Below, one piece after another: positions 14,256 to 26,842 of a stretch of 64,000 nucleotides of DNA. Numbering within the stretch: position 1 is the first letter of the stretch; each line of letters starts with the position of its first letter. Position numbers and translations under genes: made by a program. The notes under the pieces were generated by a model. The model did not search any database, was not told the DNA's origin, and saw only the letters and a program-made list of their open reading frames with translations. Source of the stretch: Seriola aureovittata (taxonomy: Eukaryota > Chordata > Actinopteri > Carangiformes > Carangidae); NCBI RefSeq assembly GCF_021018895.1, contig NC_079372.1, positions 21,533,237-21,597,236 of the forward strand, in the 5' to 3' direction.

Positions 14256-16141
14256 TACTAGGTAACCAAAAGAGAAAGAGAGTGAAGGCGAATAGAGAAG
14301 AAGAAGCACATGTTTTTGCAGTAGCACATGTATTTTCAGGACAGACCGACCAAGACTAGCTGCTCTCAAGCTATGTTCGGATTATCCACTTGTTCGCTCA
14401 CTCACTCACTATATAGTGTTTGCTACATAGCAGACTCACTAGGGGATAAGTGCAGACAGCAGGTGACACATTTCGGACACTACTTGGATGTGAAATTGGT
14501 ACATAATTATGCGCCACATATTCACAATCATTATCTTTGTTACTTCAACGCCAGAGCATCTGCATCACATGAGGAAAAATACATTCAGATACATGCTATC
14601 TTACAAGAAGAGCAATTTCTACACATCTTTCATGTATGATGTTTTAATTTGTGTCCTTAACGAGACAATGGTCGCAATGCATGATGGTCTTGCTGGATCG
14701 ATACAGTGTACAGCTTCTGTACACTACAGTTTTGTAGTACGCTATACAGTGGACAACATTTACAGCTGAAAATTCAGAGAGCTCTACAAAGTTCACTCTG
14801 TAGTGGACTATGGAGTGGGCCAGTGGATGTTCTGAATGGGGCCTCAGTCTTTAAGGAAAGCTAAGCTAACCAGCCGCTGGCTTCAGCCTCACATTGAATG
14901 GTCAAACATGAGCGTGTCACTCTTTTATCTAATTCTCAGTCAGAAAGTGAATAAGTCTGTTTCCCAGAATGTCAAATCGTTCCATTGAAATTGTTGAAAA
15001 AATGAAAACATGCAGATACAAAAACAGGTAGGTGAGAGGTTTTTCTTGACTTAGGACCTCTGTTGCTCCTTCCCTGCCTCCTCTCCTCCTTCTCCTCCTT
15101 CCCTCAAACCAGCACTCGGGTACAAACAGGCCATTATGCCAGACAGGCAGACATGATTTCTCTCTATCTGTCTCTCCCTCCCATACAAACACACAGCACA
15201 CAGCCCCGCCGCTTCCTCTGCCTGTGAATGAAAGAGGAAGTGCAGAGGAGACTGAAGTGTAAAGAGTCCTCTGTCTCCTCCGTCTCTCGCAGACAGGAGT
15301 GACACCACAGCCGACAACAACAACAACAACAACGACAGTGACAAGCGGTGCTGCCGAATTATTCATGAGGGCTGGAGAACGCAACAGCAAAGAGCTCAGT
15401 GTCTGAAAAACTCACTCGCTCAGCAGCCTGTGTGTTTTCAAAGCGGTCCCGTTCATGAGTTACAACCCCAAACTTACACCCTCCAAAAAGAGATTTCCCT
15501 CTCAATGGCGCCCACCTGGTCTGAGAAAGGAAGGCGCCAAACTAAAGACTCAAGTATCAAAGTGCCTATTCTCTAACTTGGTTGAAAAGTTTGCAGTTTG
15601 TCACAAGTGGTGCTCTGTTGCAAAACGAGACAACTTTGTGTGACACCTGAGCTCAAACAAAGCGGCTGTTAAAACACAGTGTGCTGGTGGGAGATACATT
15701 CCACATCCGTAATGAGGAGATAAACAAACTTTGTCTCAAGTCACTTTCGACTCAGTGAGACTTTGGGAAAGATCGGAAACGATACTTTTCCCCAGAAACA
15801 GCATTTCATAAAGACCAGACTGTGCTTCGACGAAAAACACCTATTATCACTCATCTTTAAAAGACAGCTGTGACTCCCTTATTGTAAAACTGCATTTAAA
15901 TGACTTGTTATTGCTCTCGTTATGCTGCAGTGGTTTATTTGTTTTGCTGACTGGGCTTTAAAAAGCTACAGGCCTCAGAGGAGTCAGTAGGGCAAGCTCT
16001 TCATTGCTGACACGTTAAGAAAATGAGTTTGTTTTGTTCTTTTATTTCACAGATAGTTAATGCTGAGAAAACTCATATCAAATCCACTTAACACACTTCA
16101 CTGTAAACTATCTAATGAAGGTGAAAACTACACCCCCAAAA
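14256..16141. other. No gene seen
   Basis: CT-rich 15060-15110 and (CAA)n at 15318; the remainder is unique-looking but without an exon signature. Confidence 0.45.
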
Positions 16142-16705
16142 ATATCCATCCATCCTCTTTCTGCTGCTTATCCACGGCTGGGTCGTGGTGGCAGCAGGTC
16201 AAGCAAAGCGTTCCAGACATCTCTCTCCCTAGCAGCGGTTTCCAGCTCCTCCTGGGGGATCCTGAGGCGTTCCCAGGCCAGATGAGATATATAATCTCTC
16301 CAGCGTGTTCTGGGTCTACCTCAGGGCCTCTTACTGGAATATCTCCGATGGAAGGTGCCCAGGAGGCATCCCAACCCGATGCACGAACCACCTCAACTGG
16401 ATCCTTTCAGCGCAAAGGAGCAGCAACTCTACTCCGAGCTCCCTCCGGATGTCACAGCTCCTCACTCTATCTCTAAGGCTCTGAGGCCTGTCAGTCTCCC
16501 ACTCCGTCCTACCCTGAGACAACACCCTGAGATACTTCAACTCCATCCAAACCAAGAAGAGAGCAATCCACCATTTTCTGGCAGAGAACCACAGCCTCAG
16601 ACTTGGAGGTGCTGACCCTCATCACAACTGCTTCGAACTCGGCTGCAAACCGCCCCAGTGCATGCTGAAGGTCACGGTCTGATGAGGCCGACAGAACCAC
16701 ATCAC
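16142..16705 (-). mobile_element. 3' fragment of a non-LTR retrotransposon (LINE), antisense
   Basis: On the minus strand, three broken frames encode reverse-transcriptase C-terminal pieces: LQHALGRFAAEFEA, SLRDRVRSCDIRREL and LRWFVHRVGMPPGHLP. The element ends in the GGATGGATGG-type tail (read as ATCCATCCATCC at 16142). Small indels break every frame, so it is dead. The exact clade is uncertain. Confidence 0.8.
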
Positions 16706-17313
16706 ATATTCATTCGTTCAATGAAGACACGCTGAACACCATTAAAGGGTAAGTTCACATTTTTTCAAACATTTCGCCCCTTTCAGACAATGTTTATATT
16801 TCTAGGTGTTCCTGAACTAATCTCATCCAGAGTATGTGTGTGATTTTAAACCCCTCCATGTCAGGAGGAATTGTATTTGGTGACTACCTGACTTTTCACT
16901 TAACAACATCATCGGGTCAAAATTGAAATTCATCCAGTGCGTCAATTTACAAGCAAAAACCTATAACATTTGCGTCATTCCCATCAGCCTCAGCTTAACT
17001 TTCTGTTTAGTGCTAATTAGCAAATCTTATCATGTGAATGCACTACACTAGGATGGTGCCCAGGGTAAATATTATACCTACTAAACATCAGCACTGTCAT
17101 GGTGGGCATGTTAGCACCCAGACAACCAGCTTGACCAGCTGATCTCAGGAGGGAATTTTGTAATAAAAAGTCAGTTTGATATGTCTTAATCACTCACAGC
17201 AGGAATTCAGTAGGAGGACATATCTTAATAGCCAGCATGTCCAGGGACAGATGCAATGATCATAGATATTGTGAATATTCTAATCTATAATCTATAAAAA
17301 TAGAATATGTTAA

Positions 17314-17866
17314 AGGTCCCATATGGTGTAAAGTGAGATTTCCATTTCCAAAAAAAGTTTCATACTTGATTTTAAATATCCTACGTATTCCATTTTTAAC
17401 TTATAGGTTCTAGGTTCTATATTCATACTGTGAAAGTATCAACGCACTCAATCCACAGAGAAATGGACACAGCCTGTATTCAGAAACTGAGCCTTAAAAT
17501 GAGCCATCAGGACTTCTGTAACTTTGTGATGTCACAACAAAGCAGTCACCTCTCTCAGCCGTGCCCCAAGCCCTGCACACCTGTACCCACCATCCAACCT
17601 TGCAGGATTTGGTTTCTGTGTTTACCTGAAATCTGCCATATTCTCATTCAACCACTCAGAAAGCAGTCAGCCAATCAGGAGAGAGGCTCAGAGCCTCCTC
17701 TCCTCTGATTGGCTCACCTTCCTGTTGTTACTAGAGCTCCAGAGAGAAGCCTGAGAGAGGAGATGTAAAACTACATTGAGATGGTTTTTAGTTCTTAAAA
17801 CCACAAATATATCTTCTTATGAATAAAGACTTCAAATAAAACACAGAAGTGTAAAATATGGGACAT
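17314..17866 (+). mobile_element. TTAA-MITE family copy 3 (full length, 553 bp)
   Basis: Flanked by TTAA at 17310-17313 and 17867-17870. Ends AGGTCCCATA and TATGGGACAT are terminal inverted repeats. It is non-coding. The internal CCAAT hairpin is at about 17670-17715. The TTAA target suggests a piggyBac-type source; this is inferred, as no transposase is present. Confidence 0.8.
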
Positions 17867-19372
<1,506 letters not shown>

Positions 19373-19481
19373 CTGCATGTGTATTGGGGGTGGAGGCACA
19401 CACACATGAATACAGAATGTCTGTGTGCGTCCATGACCTGATGGGTGTGTTTGTGGTTGTTTCATGAACCTGGGGATTCAA

Positions 19482-19577
<96 letters not shown>
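19482..19577. repeat. (GT)n microsatellite
   Basis: Pure GT array about 110 bases after the previous one. Confidence 0.98.
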
Positions 19578-19580
<3 letters not shown>

Positions 19581-19704
19581 AAATGAAATAATACTCCTGG
19601 TAATGTCACATGTTTGCCTGCATGGACCAATGCTCAGACTGCATGGAGAATTTATTCAGTGTACCAGAAGAATCATGATGTCTCACAGTGGGCAGGGGTG
19701 GGGG

Positions 19705-19811
<107 letters not shown>

Positions 19812-20005
19812 ATGTAAGAGAGACAAAGATGACCAAACACTAGCTACAGACAATATGTGTGCCACATTTCCCATTTCCTTGTTGTTAAGTGGGACAGCAG
19901 CTCTTTTGGTGATAACAGCAGGGAATATAGACAATGGCGAAGGTGATTCAATAAACAACCCAGATGCTTCATTTTGAAACGGAAAACACACACGCATATT
20001 CATGT

Positions 20006-20033
20006 ACACACACACACACACACACACTCACTC

Positions 20034-20072
<39 letters not shown>
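20006..20072. repeat. (CA)n microsatellite
   Basis: CA array interrupted by CTCACTCACTCACACATA; opposite polarity to the three GT arrays upstream. Confidence 0.95.
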
Positions 20073-20076
<4 letters not shown>

Positions 20077-23000
20077 AGGTGCACAATGAAAACCTCCTTT
20101 GCAGAACTTGACATATGGCACACACAATTTCCCTCTCAATTTCAGATCCAACTCCCACAGACGTCCTCGCACGTCGGCAAATTGCCACACACACACCCCC
20201 CCCTCCCTCCCTCCCTCTGCTCCTCTTTCCTCGTCTCCCCATCTCTTCATCCCTCCCTCCCAATTCACTCTTCTTTCTGAAAGTCATCTGCTCGCTAAGC
20301 AGTAAGCAACATCACGGGCCGCTTGCAGAAATGAGAGTATACAAATGATTTGTGGCACAGGCGTCCCACTGGCGCCAGCCTAGATGGCTGTGCAGAGGAG
20401 GAGGAGGAGGGGGGCGGGTGGTCCAGGGTGGGGGGATAATGTCACTTTCACCTTGTGTTTCTCTAGCAGGCCCATGATGATCATTTTTCCCCATTTTCAT
20501 CGCAAATTTGTTTCAGGCAAGGGCTAGCGAGGGAAGAGAGCGAGTAAGAGAGCATGAGGGAGAGATGGCGGGTGAGAGCAAGTCCCCTATGCTTTGTAAA
20601 GTGGAAGCAGAGAGAGAGAGAGTGGGAGAGAGGGGGGTAAACGAGAGAGAAAGGGGAGGAGGGTATATATAAGGGGGATGGAGCAAAGAGGAGAGAGGTG
20701 GGGGGCGCATCTGCACAGTGACCTTTTTCTGATCCAATCTCACTGATGAATCCTAATGAAGGATTTAATAAAATCACAGTTTACAATCTGTCTCTGCATC
20801 AAAGCGTGCAATCCAATTCAAAACACAGGCCCATCTACATTTCCAATATTGTTGCAAACCCATCAACCCCACCAAGCCCTTCCCCGAAAATAAGTGCGCA
20901 CATGTTTGTGGAGAGAGAGAGAGAGAAAGAGAGAGAGAGAAATATTGGCCAGGCTGGAGAGAGTGAGCGGCTGGCGCATTTGTTCCAGCTGTAGCCTAAT
21001 GTCACAACTCGTCATATTCATTTGGCCTTCTAATGAGGGTAAAGTCAACAAGGTGCAGCATACATGAGTGGAATTGCTGCTGCGGCTGAGCACTAAATGA
21101 ACAGAGAGAAGTAGACAAGAGAGTAAAAGACACAAAGGACGTGATACTGAGAGAGGGCAAGACACGGGAAATCATTTCAAACTTGATAATGTACAGGGAC
21201 TGCCATGAGTTCACTCAAACACACACACACACTTTTCATACACACCGGCATAAGATTGCGCTGACATTTCCCTGAAATCAAAAGGGCACACCTGTTACTC
21301 TGTCAGTACGCTTGGAGTCTGCAGCGTAAACAAGACGGACGGGTAGATCAATGCAACCGTTTAAATGTCTCTAAGTTGATGCAGTGGAGTGAAGAGGAGA
21401 GGACCAACTGCTGTAACGCAAAGCAATGAAAAGACTGGACTCCAAACCTGTGATGCTCAGTAAATACTTTGCAACAGTGACATCTGCTGGTGATAAGTTA
21501 CAATAACAAGACTCTATCACAACCTTCGCCAGATACCAGACTAACAATTCTACCAAACACACAAACAACTGGACAGAGTTTTGAGAACACCTCAGTGTCT
21601 CCAGCTGTTATTTGAATTTATATAATTCAATATCTCTGTGTTTTTTAAATTAAAGCAGAGAACAAAAAAAAACAGTTGAAAAAAAAAAAAGGAATCATTG
21701 AATCTTTTTGTTGATTTTTGATTCATTCAGCAGCTGAAAACACTCATGATGGTTTTTCTACAATGGTATTTAATTATTGTTCAGAAAGTTGGTCCAACAC
21801 TGTTTCAAAAGTTCCCACAGATGTGTTTCTTTGCTTTCACCTGGAGTCTGTGCTGGTCTTCATCATATGAAACCTCCGTCTGGTTCTGTTCTTAGTATTT
21901 TGGCTCATTATTTTTGCTGTAGGATGAACCTCTGACCAACCAGTCTGTCTTCCTTAGTTACTTCCCTTTTTCTCACCATTCTGATATCAGTATACAGTCC
22001 TACTTCTTGTAGTGCGATATTGTCCTAATAATGTATCAGAGAACAATTTTACACATGAAGTTTAGTTTAGGAACACTACTAAAATAAGAATGAATTTGAT
22101 CTCCGTTTTACAATTCTACAATTTCTAACAGAAATGCAGTGTAACAAAGCGGGTATTTTAAGGCAGCATTATGGGAAATGGGAAAAAGAGCTTGACCTAA
22201 ACTGCTACTCAGGATCATTTGGCATCTGCTGCCTCCATTTTGACCTTTCTGTTTGTTTTGGCACTGGAGTATCCCTTTAAAACACAAAAAGTTAACACAG
22301 GTAGCTAAATCTAGACGTAATTGTAAAACTGCTAACAGCTAATAACAAGAAAGTACAAACTGGAAAGTTAACATTCGTTAATTGTGTGTTTTTAAAAGTT
22401 CTTAAGCCACCACAAAGTTAGCTGGCTGGGTTTGATCTCGTCAACCAGATAAGAAGCTCGGTAACTCTCGGTAACTCTACTAATAGTTGAATATTCTACC
22501 AGGCTGGACACCCCCTCCCTTTTTAAAGCCTTGGCAGTCCAGGGTAAAGAATTAAGCTTAAAATTCTTGATGTCATCTCACATATCAATACTGTCAGTTC
22601 TAATTTTCCTTTCAGCACTTAAAAAATACCCTTTTTTTTAACGCTCTTCATAAGCCAAGCACTTCCTGTTTTGGATAGGAAACTAGACTTGCACCCACAC
22701 AAAGATGAGATTACCAAGCTTACATTACTTGACTGCTGTAATGTGTTATTGATCCCCATAGTCAAATAGTTTTTTCATTTTCGCCCGGCAACAGGAAGAG
22801 AGCAGGTTCAACTACAGAGCAGATGCCTTGGAGGATATCTCTGCAGGGTGGATGTTTGGAAAAGTGGAGGTTGGTTCTTTGGTTGAAGAGCAACTCACTG
22901 CACCACCCTGCTGCCCCAGCCGAAAGCCTCCCTGCCACATCTGCACAGTGTGTTAATGCATAACATAACTCCATCTGCACTGTAGCTACAAAAATGGGAT

Positions 23001-23286
23001 CAAAGCCACAAAACCAATACCACGTAATGGATCAGTGGTATCTCTGAGGAATAGGTGCATTGATTGGATATGAGATCTAATGTCTGACTGCTGCCTGCAT
23101 CTGAACAGCTGTAATTCCTCTCTGATTAGACTTCAGATTGCAATTACTTTCTGTATCGACAACACACGTTAATGAGACTGTTTGTGCCAGAATCCCAATC
23201 TACATGGACTGGGCTGTGAGCATGTACGGTTTAATACGGATGTTTAGGTGAGGGGTACACGCTGAATATTTGCTAATTCCCCTCCT

Positions 23287-23288
<2 letters not shown>
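20073..23288. other. No gene seen
   Basis: Purine/pyrimidine-rich 20190-20720, a low-repeat block 20730-21060 and AT-rich sequence to 22760. The block 23050-23250 (CTGATTAGACTTCAGATTGC) looks unique and possibly regulatory. Confidence 0.45.

Positions 23289-23347
<59 letters not shown>
23289..23347. repeat. (GT)n microsatellite
   Basis: Pure GT array. Confidence 0.97.
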
Positions 23348-23511
23348 TCCAGAAGGCCTGAGTTGATCAGAGTGTGGAGCGACAGCTGTGCTACAAATCA
23401 GAGCCCATTTACTGGTGACAGAGTCATTAAAGCCTGCTCATCTCATAAAACACAATGCACATGGTCAAATACCATTCACTCCATTCACGCTCATAACTCA
23501 GTCTACTGGGC

Positions 23512-23587
23512 ACACACACATACACACATCACACACGCTATCACACACAGAGGCATGTGCACGTGCACACACACACACACACACACT
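23512..23587. repeat. Imperfect (CA)n microsatellite
   Basis: Interrupted CA repeats (CACACATACACACATCACAC and others), between two GT arrays. Confidence 0.85.
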
Positions 23588-23667
23588 AACAGATGCACAT
23601 ACAAACACACAATCTCTCGCAAAGCTAAACCGAGTGTGTCGATTGGAATGAGTGAAGGGGGCGGTTT

Positions 23668-23671
<4 letters not shown>

Positions 23672-23726
<55 letters not shown>

Positions 23727-23728
23727 GT
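23672..23728. repeat. (GT)n microsatellite
   Basis: Pure GT array. Confidence 0.97.
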
Positions 23729-24216
23729 GAATCCATAATAAGCAGGGTGATAATGACAGAGGTAAAGGATATTTGCTAAAAGCACAGCAGCAGTAAACAC
23801 TGTCACACTTTGTCTATGAGTTGTTTTACGATAAGTGCAGAACACAACATACACACCACATCCTCTCTTCTTCTTCTCTCGCTCAGTGTAGCACAAATAC
23901 GCAAAATATACCCAATATATGTAGATTCATGCAAATCAACTACGATATATATGAACTCTTGTTTTGTTCCTTTCATAGACAACCCTCAGTTTCTTCATAG
24001 CTTTACTATGACTTCTCCTGCCACTGCTTCTACAACAGTTTATTATTATTATCACAATCATAGAGATGTAGAGATGAATAATATAATATAATGTACTTCA
24101 TGGCAAAAGTTTCTGTTTTTAAATTGATGCAAGGAGCAAAAGTAAAATACTTATTGACTAATATTCACCCAGGGCATGCAATGCAAAATATATTTATATT
24201 AAGGAATTACTTAATC

Positions 24217-25268
24217 CAGTGGCTTCAGAAAGTATTCAGACACCTTCACTTTATTGAAATGGTTTGGAGCCAGGACTCTTCTAGAGTTGGCCGTCCGGTC
24301 AAACTAAGTAATCAGGCAAGAAGGGCCTTAGTCAGGGAGGAGACCAAATACCCAACAGTCACTCTACAGAGCTTCAGGAGTCCTCTGCAGAGATGGAAGA
24401 AACTGCCTGAAGGATGACAATCTCAGCAGCACTTGATTAACCAGGCCTTTATGGTAGAGAGGCTGGATTGAGGCCTCTTTGAGTAAAAGACATAAGACAG
24501 CCAGCTGGAGTTTGTCAAACAGTATTTAAAGGACTCTGAGAGCAGGAGGGAAAAGACTGTCTGGTCTGATGAGACAAAAATTTAACGCTTTGGGCAGAGC
24601 TCCAAACACTATGTCTGATGAACACCAGTCACTGCTCATCACATGGATAATACCGTCTCTACAGAGAAACATGGTGGTAGCAGCATAAGGGCAGGGGGGT
24701 GGGGGTGGGTGATGGGGCTTCTCACCAGCAGGGACAGGGAGACTGGTCTGAACTGAGGGAAGGACGAAAGCAGCCGAATACAGAGAGGTGAAGAAAAGAT
24801 GCTCCAGAGTGTAGTAGACCTGAGACTGTGGCGACAGTTCACCTTTCAACACAACAGTGACCTGAAGCCAAGACAACACTGTCAGCCTTTGACTGTCCTT
24901 GATTGGCCCAGTCAAAACCCAGAATTAAACTCAATCTGTGGAGAGACCTGAAGATAGCAGTTCCCAGACATTTCCCATTCAATCGGAAGGATCTGCGAGG
25001 AAGAATTGGATAAACTATTTAAATCCAGCTGTGATAAGCTTGTAGATTACTTGACTTACCAAAGAAGAGTTGAGGGTGTAACTGCTGTCAAAGTTGTTTT
25101 CACATAGAACTGAATTAAGGTTGTGAATACTTTAGCAATCCTTATACATTTCTTGTGTTTGTCATGGTGGCTTAGTTGCAAAAATATCAATTTTATCCAT
25201 TTATTAAATCTACAACACAATAAAGTGTTCAGAAAGTGAAGGGGCCTGAATACTCCCTGAAGCCACCG
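24217..25268 (+). mobile_element. Tc1-like transposon, internally deleted, transposase broken
   Basis: The ends CAGTGGCTTCAGAAAG and (reverse) CGGTGGCTTCAGGGAG are terminal inverted repeats of about 35 bases. Between them lies a transposase remnant: open to 24417 with the NQARRALV region, then several stops and frame changes. TCTGGTCTGATGAGAC and CATGGTGGTAGCAGCAT are recognisable. The N-terminal DNA-binding region is largely missing, so it is a fossil. Confidence 0.85.
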
Positions 25269-25744
25269 TATATCAAAGCTTCTACAAAGTCAACATTCAA
25301 CAATCATTCCAAAGCCCGAGCACAAAACATGTTCTTTAGTCTTTTCATCACTACAGTAATACCTAGCGTGGGTCAGCATTCCCCTTCACATATTTATGCA
25401 CCATGTTAGAAAGTCCTATCAGGGGATTAATGTGCCATAAGCAGGTGCTGGGGTGTAAAATGTCGCTAACCTCAATCTGATCTGGGGTCAGCTGCTGCAC
25501 ACTCAGAAGGTCATCAGCTCATGTGTGAGCTCCTGGGTCATTCAGTGTGCGTCACTATGAAAACGCAGCTGGGATTTATTCACAAATTTTCATCCAATTT
25601 TGTAAAGTCCCGGTCACACCAACATCCAAAGCTGTTTAAATTCAGTCTGAAATCAATCAATTACAACTCGGGGAGCCAAGGTAAATCCACACAAATCCTT
25701 CACATCGAGTCCCACTTTGCTGAAATTTGACATGAGAACGCACA

Positions 25745-25960
25745 CTGCTGACCAACAGTGACCAGACGTCACGGTTTGTCTGGGACTGTCCCTGTTTTAA
25801 GCTGGGTGTCCCGACTCCTGACAATTATCTGTAAAAAAGTAAAATGTCCCGGTTTTCTTCATTCACTACCAAATTGTCCCTCTCATTATTACCTAGCCCA
25901 ATATAAAAACATAAACAACGCAGCACATCTGAATTCCACACTGATTGTATGTGTGTCAAT
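25745..25960 (+). mobile_element. Interspersed repeat with GTCCCGG blocks
   Basis: GACCAGACGTCACGGTTTG, CTGGGTGTCCCGACTCCTG and ATGTCCCGGTTTTCTTC resemble a known fish repeat; class not determined. Confidence 0.4.
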
Positions 25961-26309
25961 CAATCAATGTATTGATGTTAAGGCTGTTGCTAGCTGTCAT
26001 GCTGAAGAGACAGTTGGTCTAAAGAGCTCCAGGAGACTCACTCCTTCCTTCAGAAGACACCCTGCAACGAAAATGCTGCATTCATAGTGTTCATGGTAAA
26101 TGCATATTTGTGCATGCACATGAACGTGCAGCACACTTAACAGTTTGGTGGTTTGAAAATATGATCATTGTACGTCTTCTTGACGTCTTCTTCCGTCTCT
26201 ATTGAGTATTAACTGCTCCACAAAAAAAGAACAAGGTTGGAAGACAGCTATGAGAGAAGAATCAGTGGCATATGTGTGAATGTACTGTGAGCAATAGCAA
26301 ATCAACTGA

Positions 26310-26400
26310 ATTTATATACTACTTTTCTAGTCTTAACAACCACTCAAAGCGCTTTACACTACTATTCATACAGCACTTTTCCCTTCACTATAGCAAGAGT
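26310..26400 (+). mobile_element. Fragment of a common fish retroposon tail
   Basis: CTTTTCTAGTCTTAACAACC and CACTCAAAGCGCTTTACACT match a very abundant teleost interspersed repeat (from memory). Confidence 0.5.
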
Positions 26401-26768
26401 TTATTCTTCCACCTTCAGTAACTCATATTGAATTAAATTATGTAAAATCCTGAGAACAGGCAGTAGTAAAAACCCAGAGCTGTGAAAATAGAAAGAAGCT
26501 CAGGGAGCTTATGTGTAGCACCAAAATGTATATTGTGATACAGCAAGCTTGCAGCTACAGCAGTTCACCAGCAAACGTCTAAGACCAAATGTTTCACAAA
26601 GATGTGCAGATGAATTTCAGTGTTCCACCATATGGTGTGACAGGGTCTTGAAGCCGGTCTTCATTTGTTGATCATGAAACAAGCATTTGGAGCTGCTACT
26701 GACTCTGATTTCTCTCACATGTATGATCACATGTAATTCACATGTGGGAAGTTCAAAAATACCAAACC

Positions 26769-26772
<4 letters not shown>

Positions 26773-26829
<57 letters not shown>
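26773..26829. repeat. (CA)n microsatellite beside exon D of the minus-strand gene
   Basis: CA array about 15 bases downstream of the donor at 26842 (minus-strand sense); it reads as (GT)n in the intron. Confidence 0.97.
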
Positions 26830-26842
26830 GCGTCAGTCTTAC

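Noticed and set aside
22780..22962. Open plus-strand frame reading ESRFNYRADALEDISAGW
   Set aside because: It looks somewhat protein-like but has no recognisable family, no start and no convincing splice pair, so it is not called.
24526..24915. 129-codon minus-strand ORF
   Set aside because: Antisense to the decayed Tc1-like transposase.
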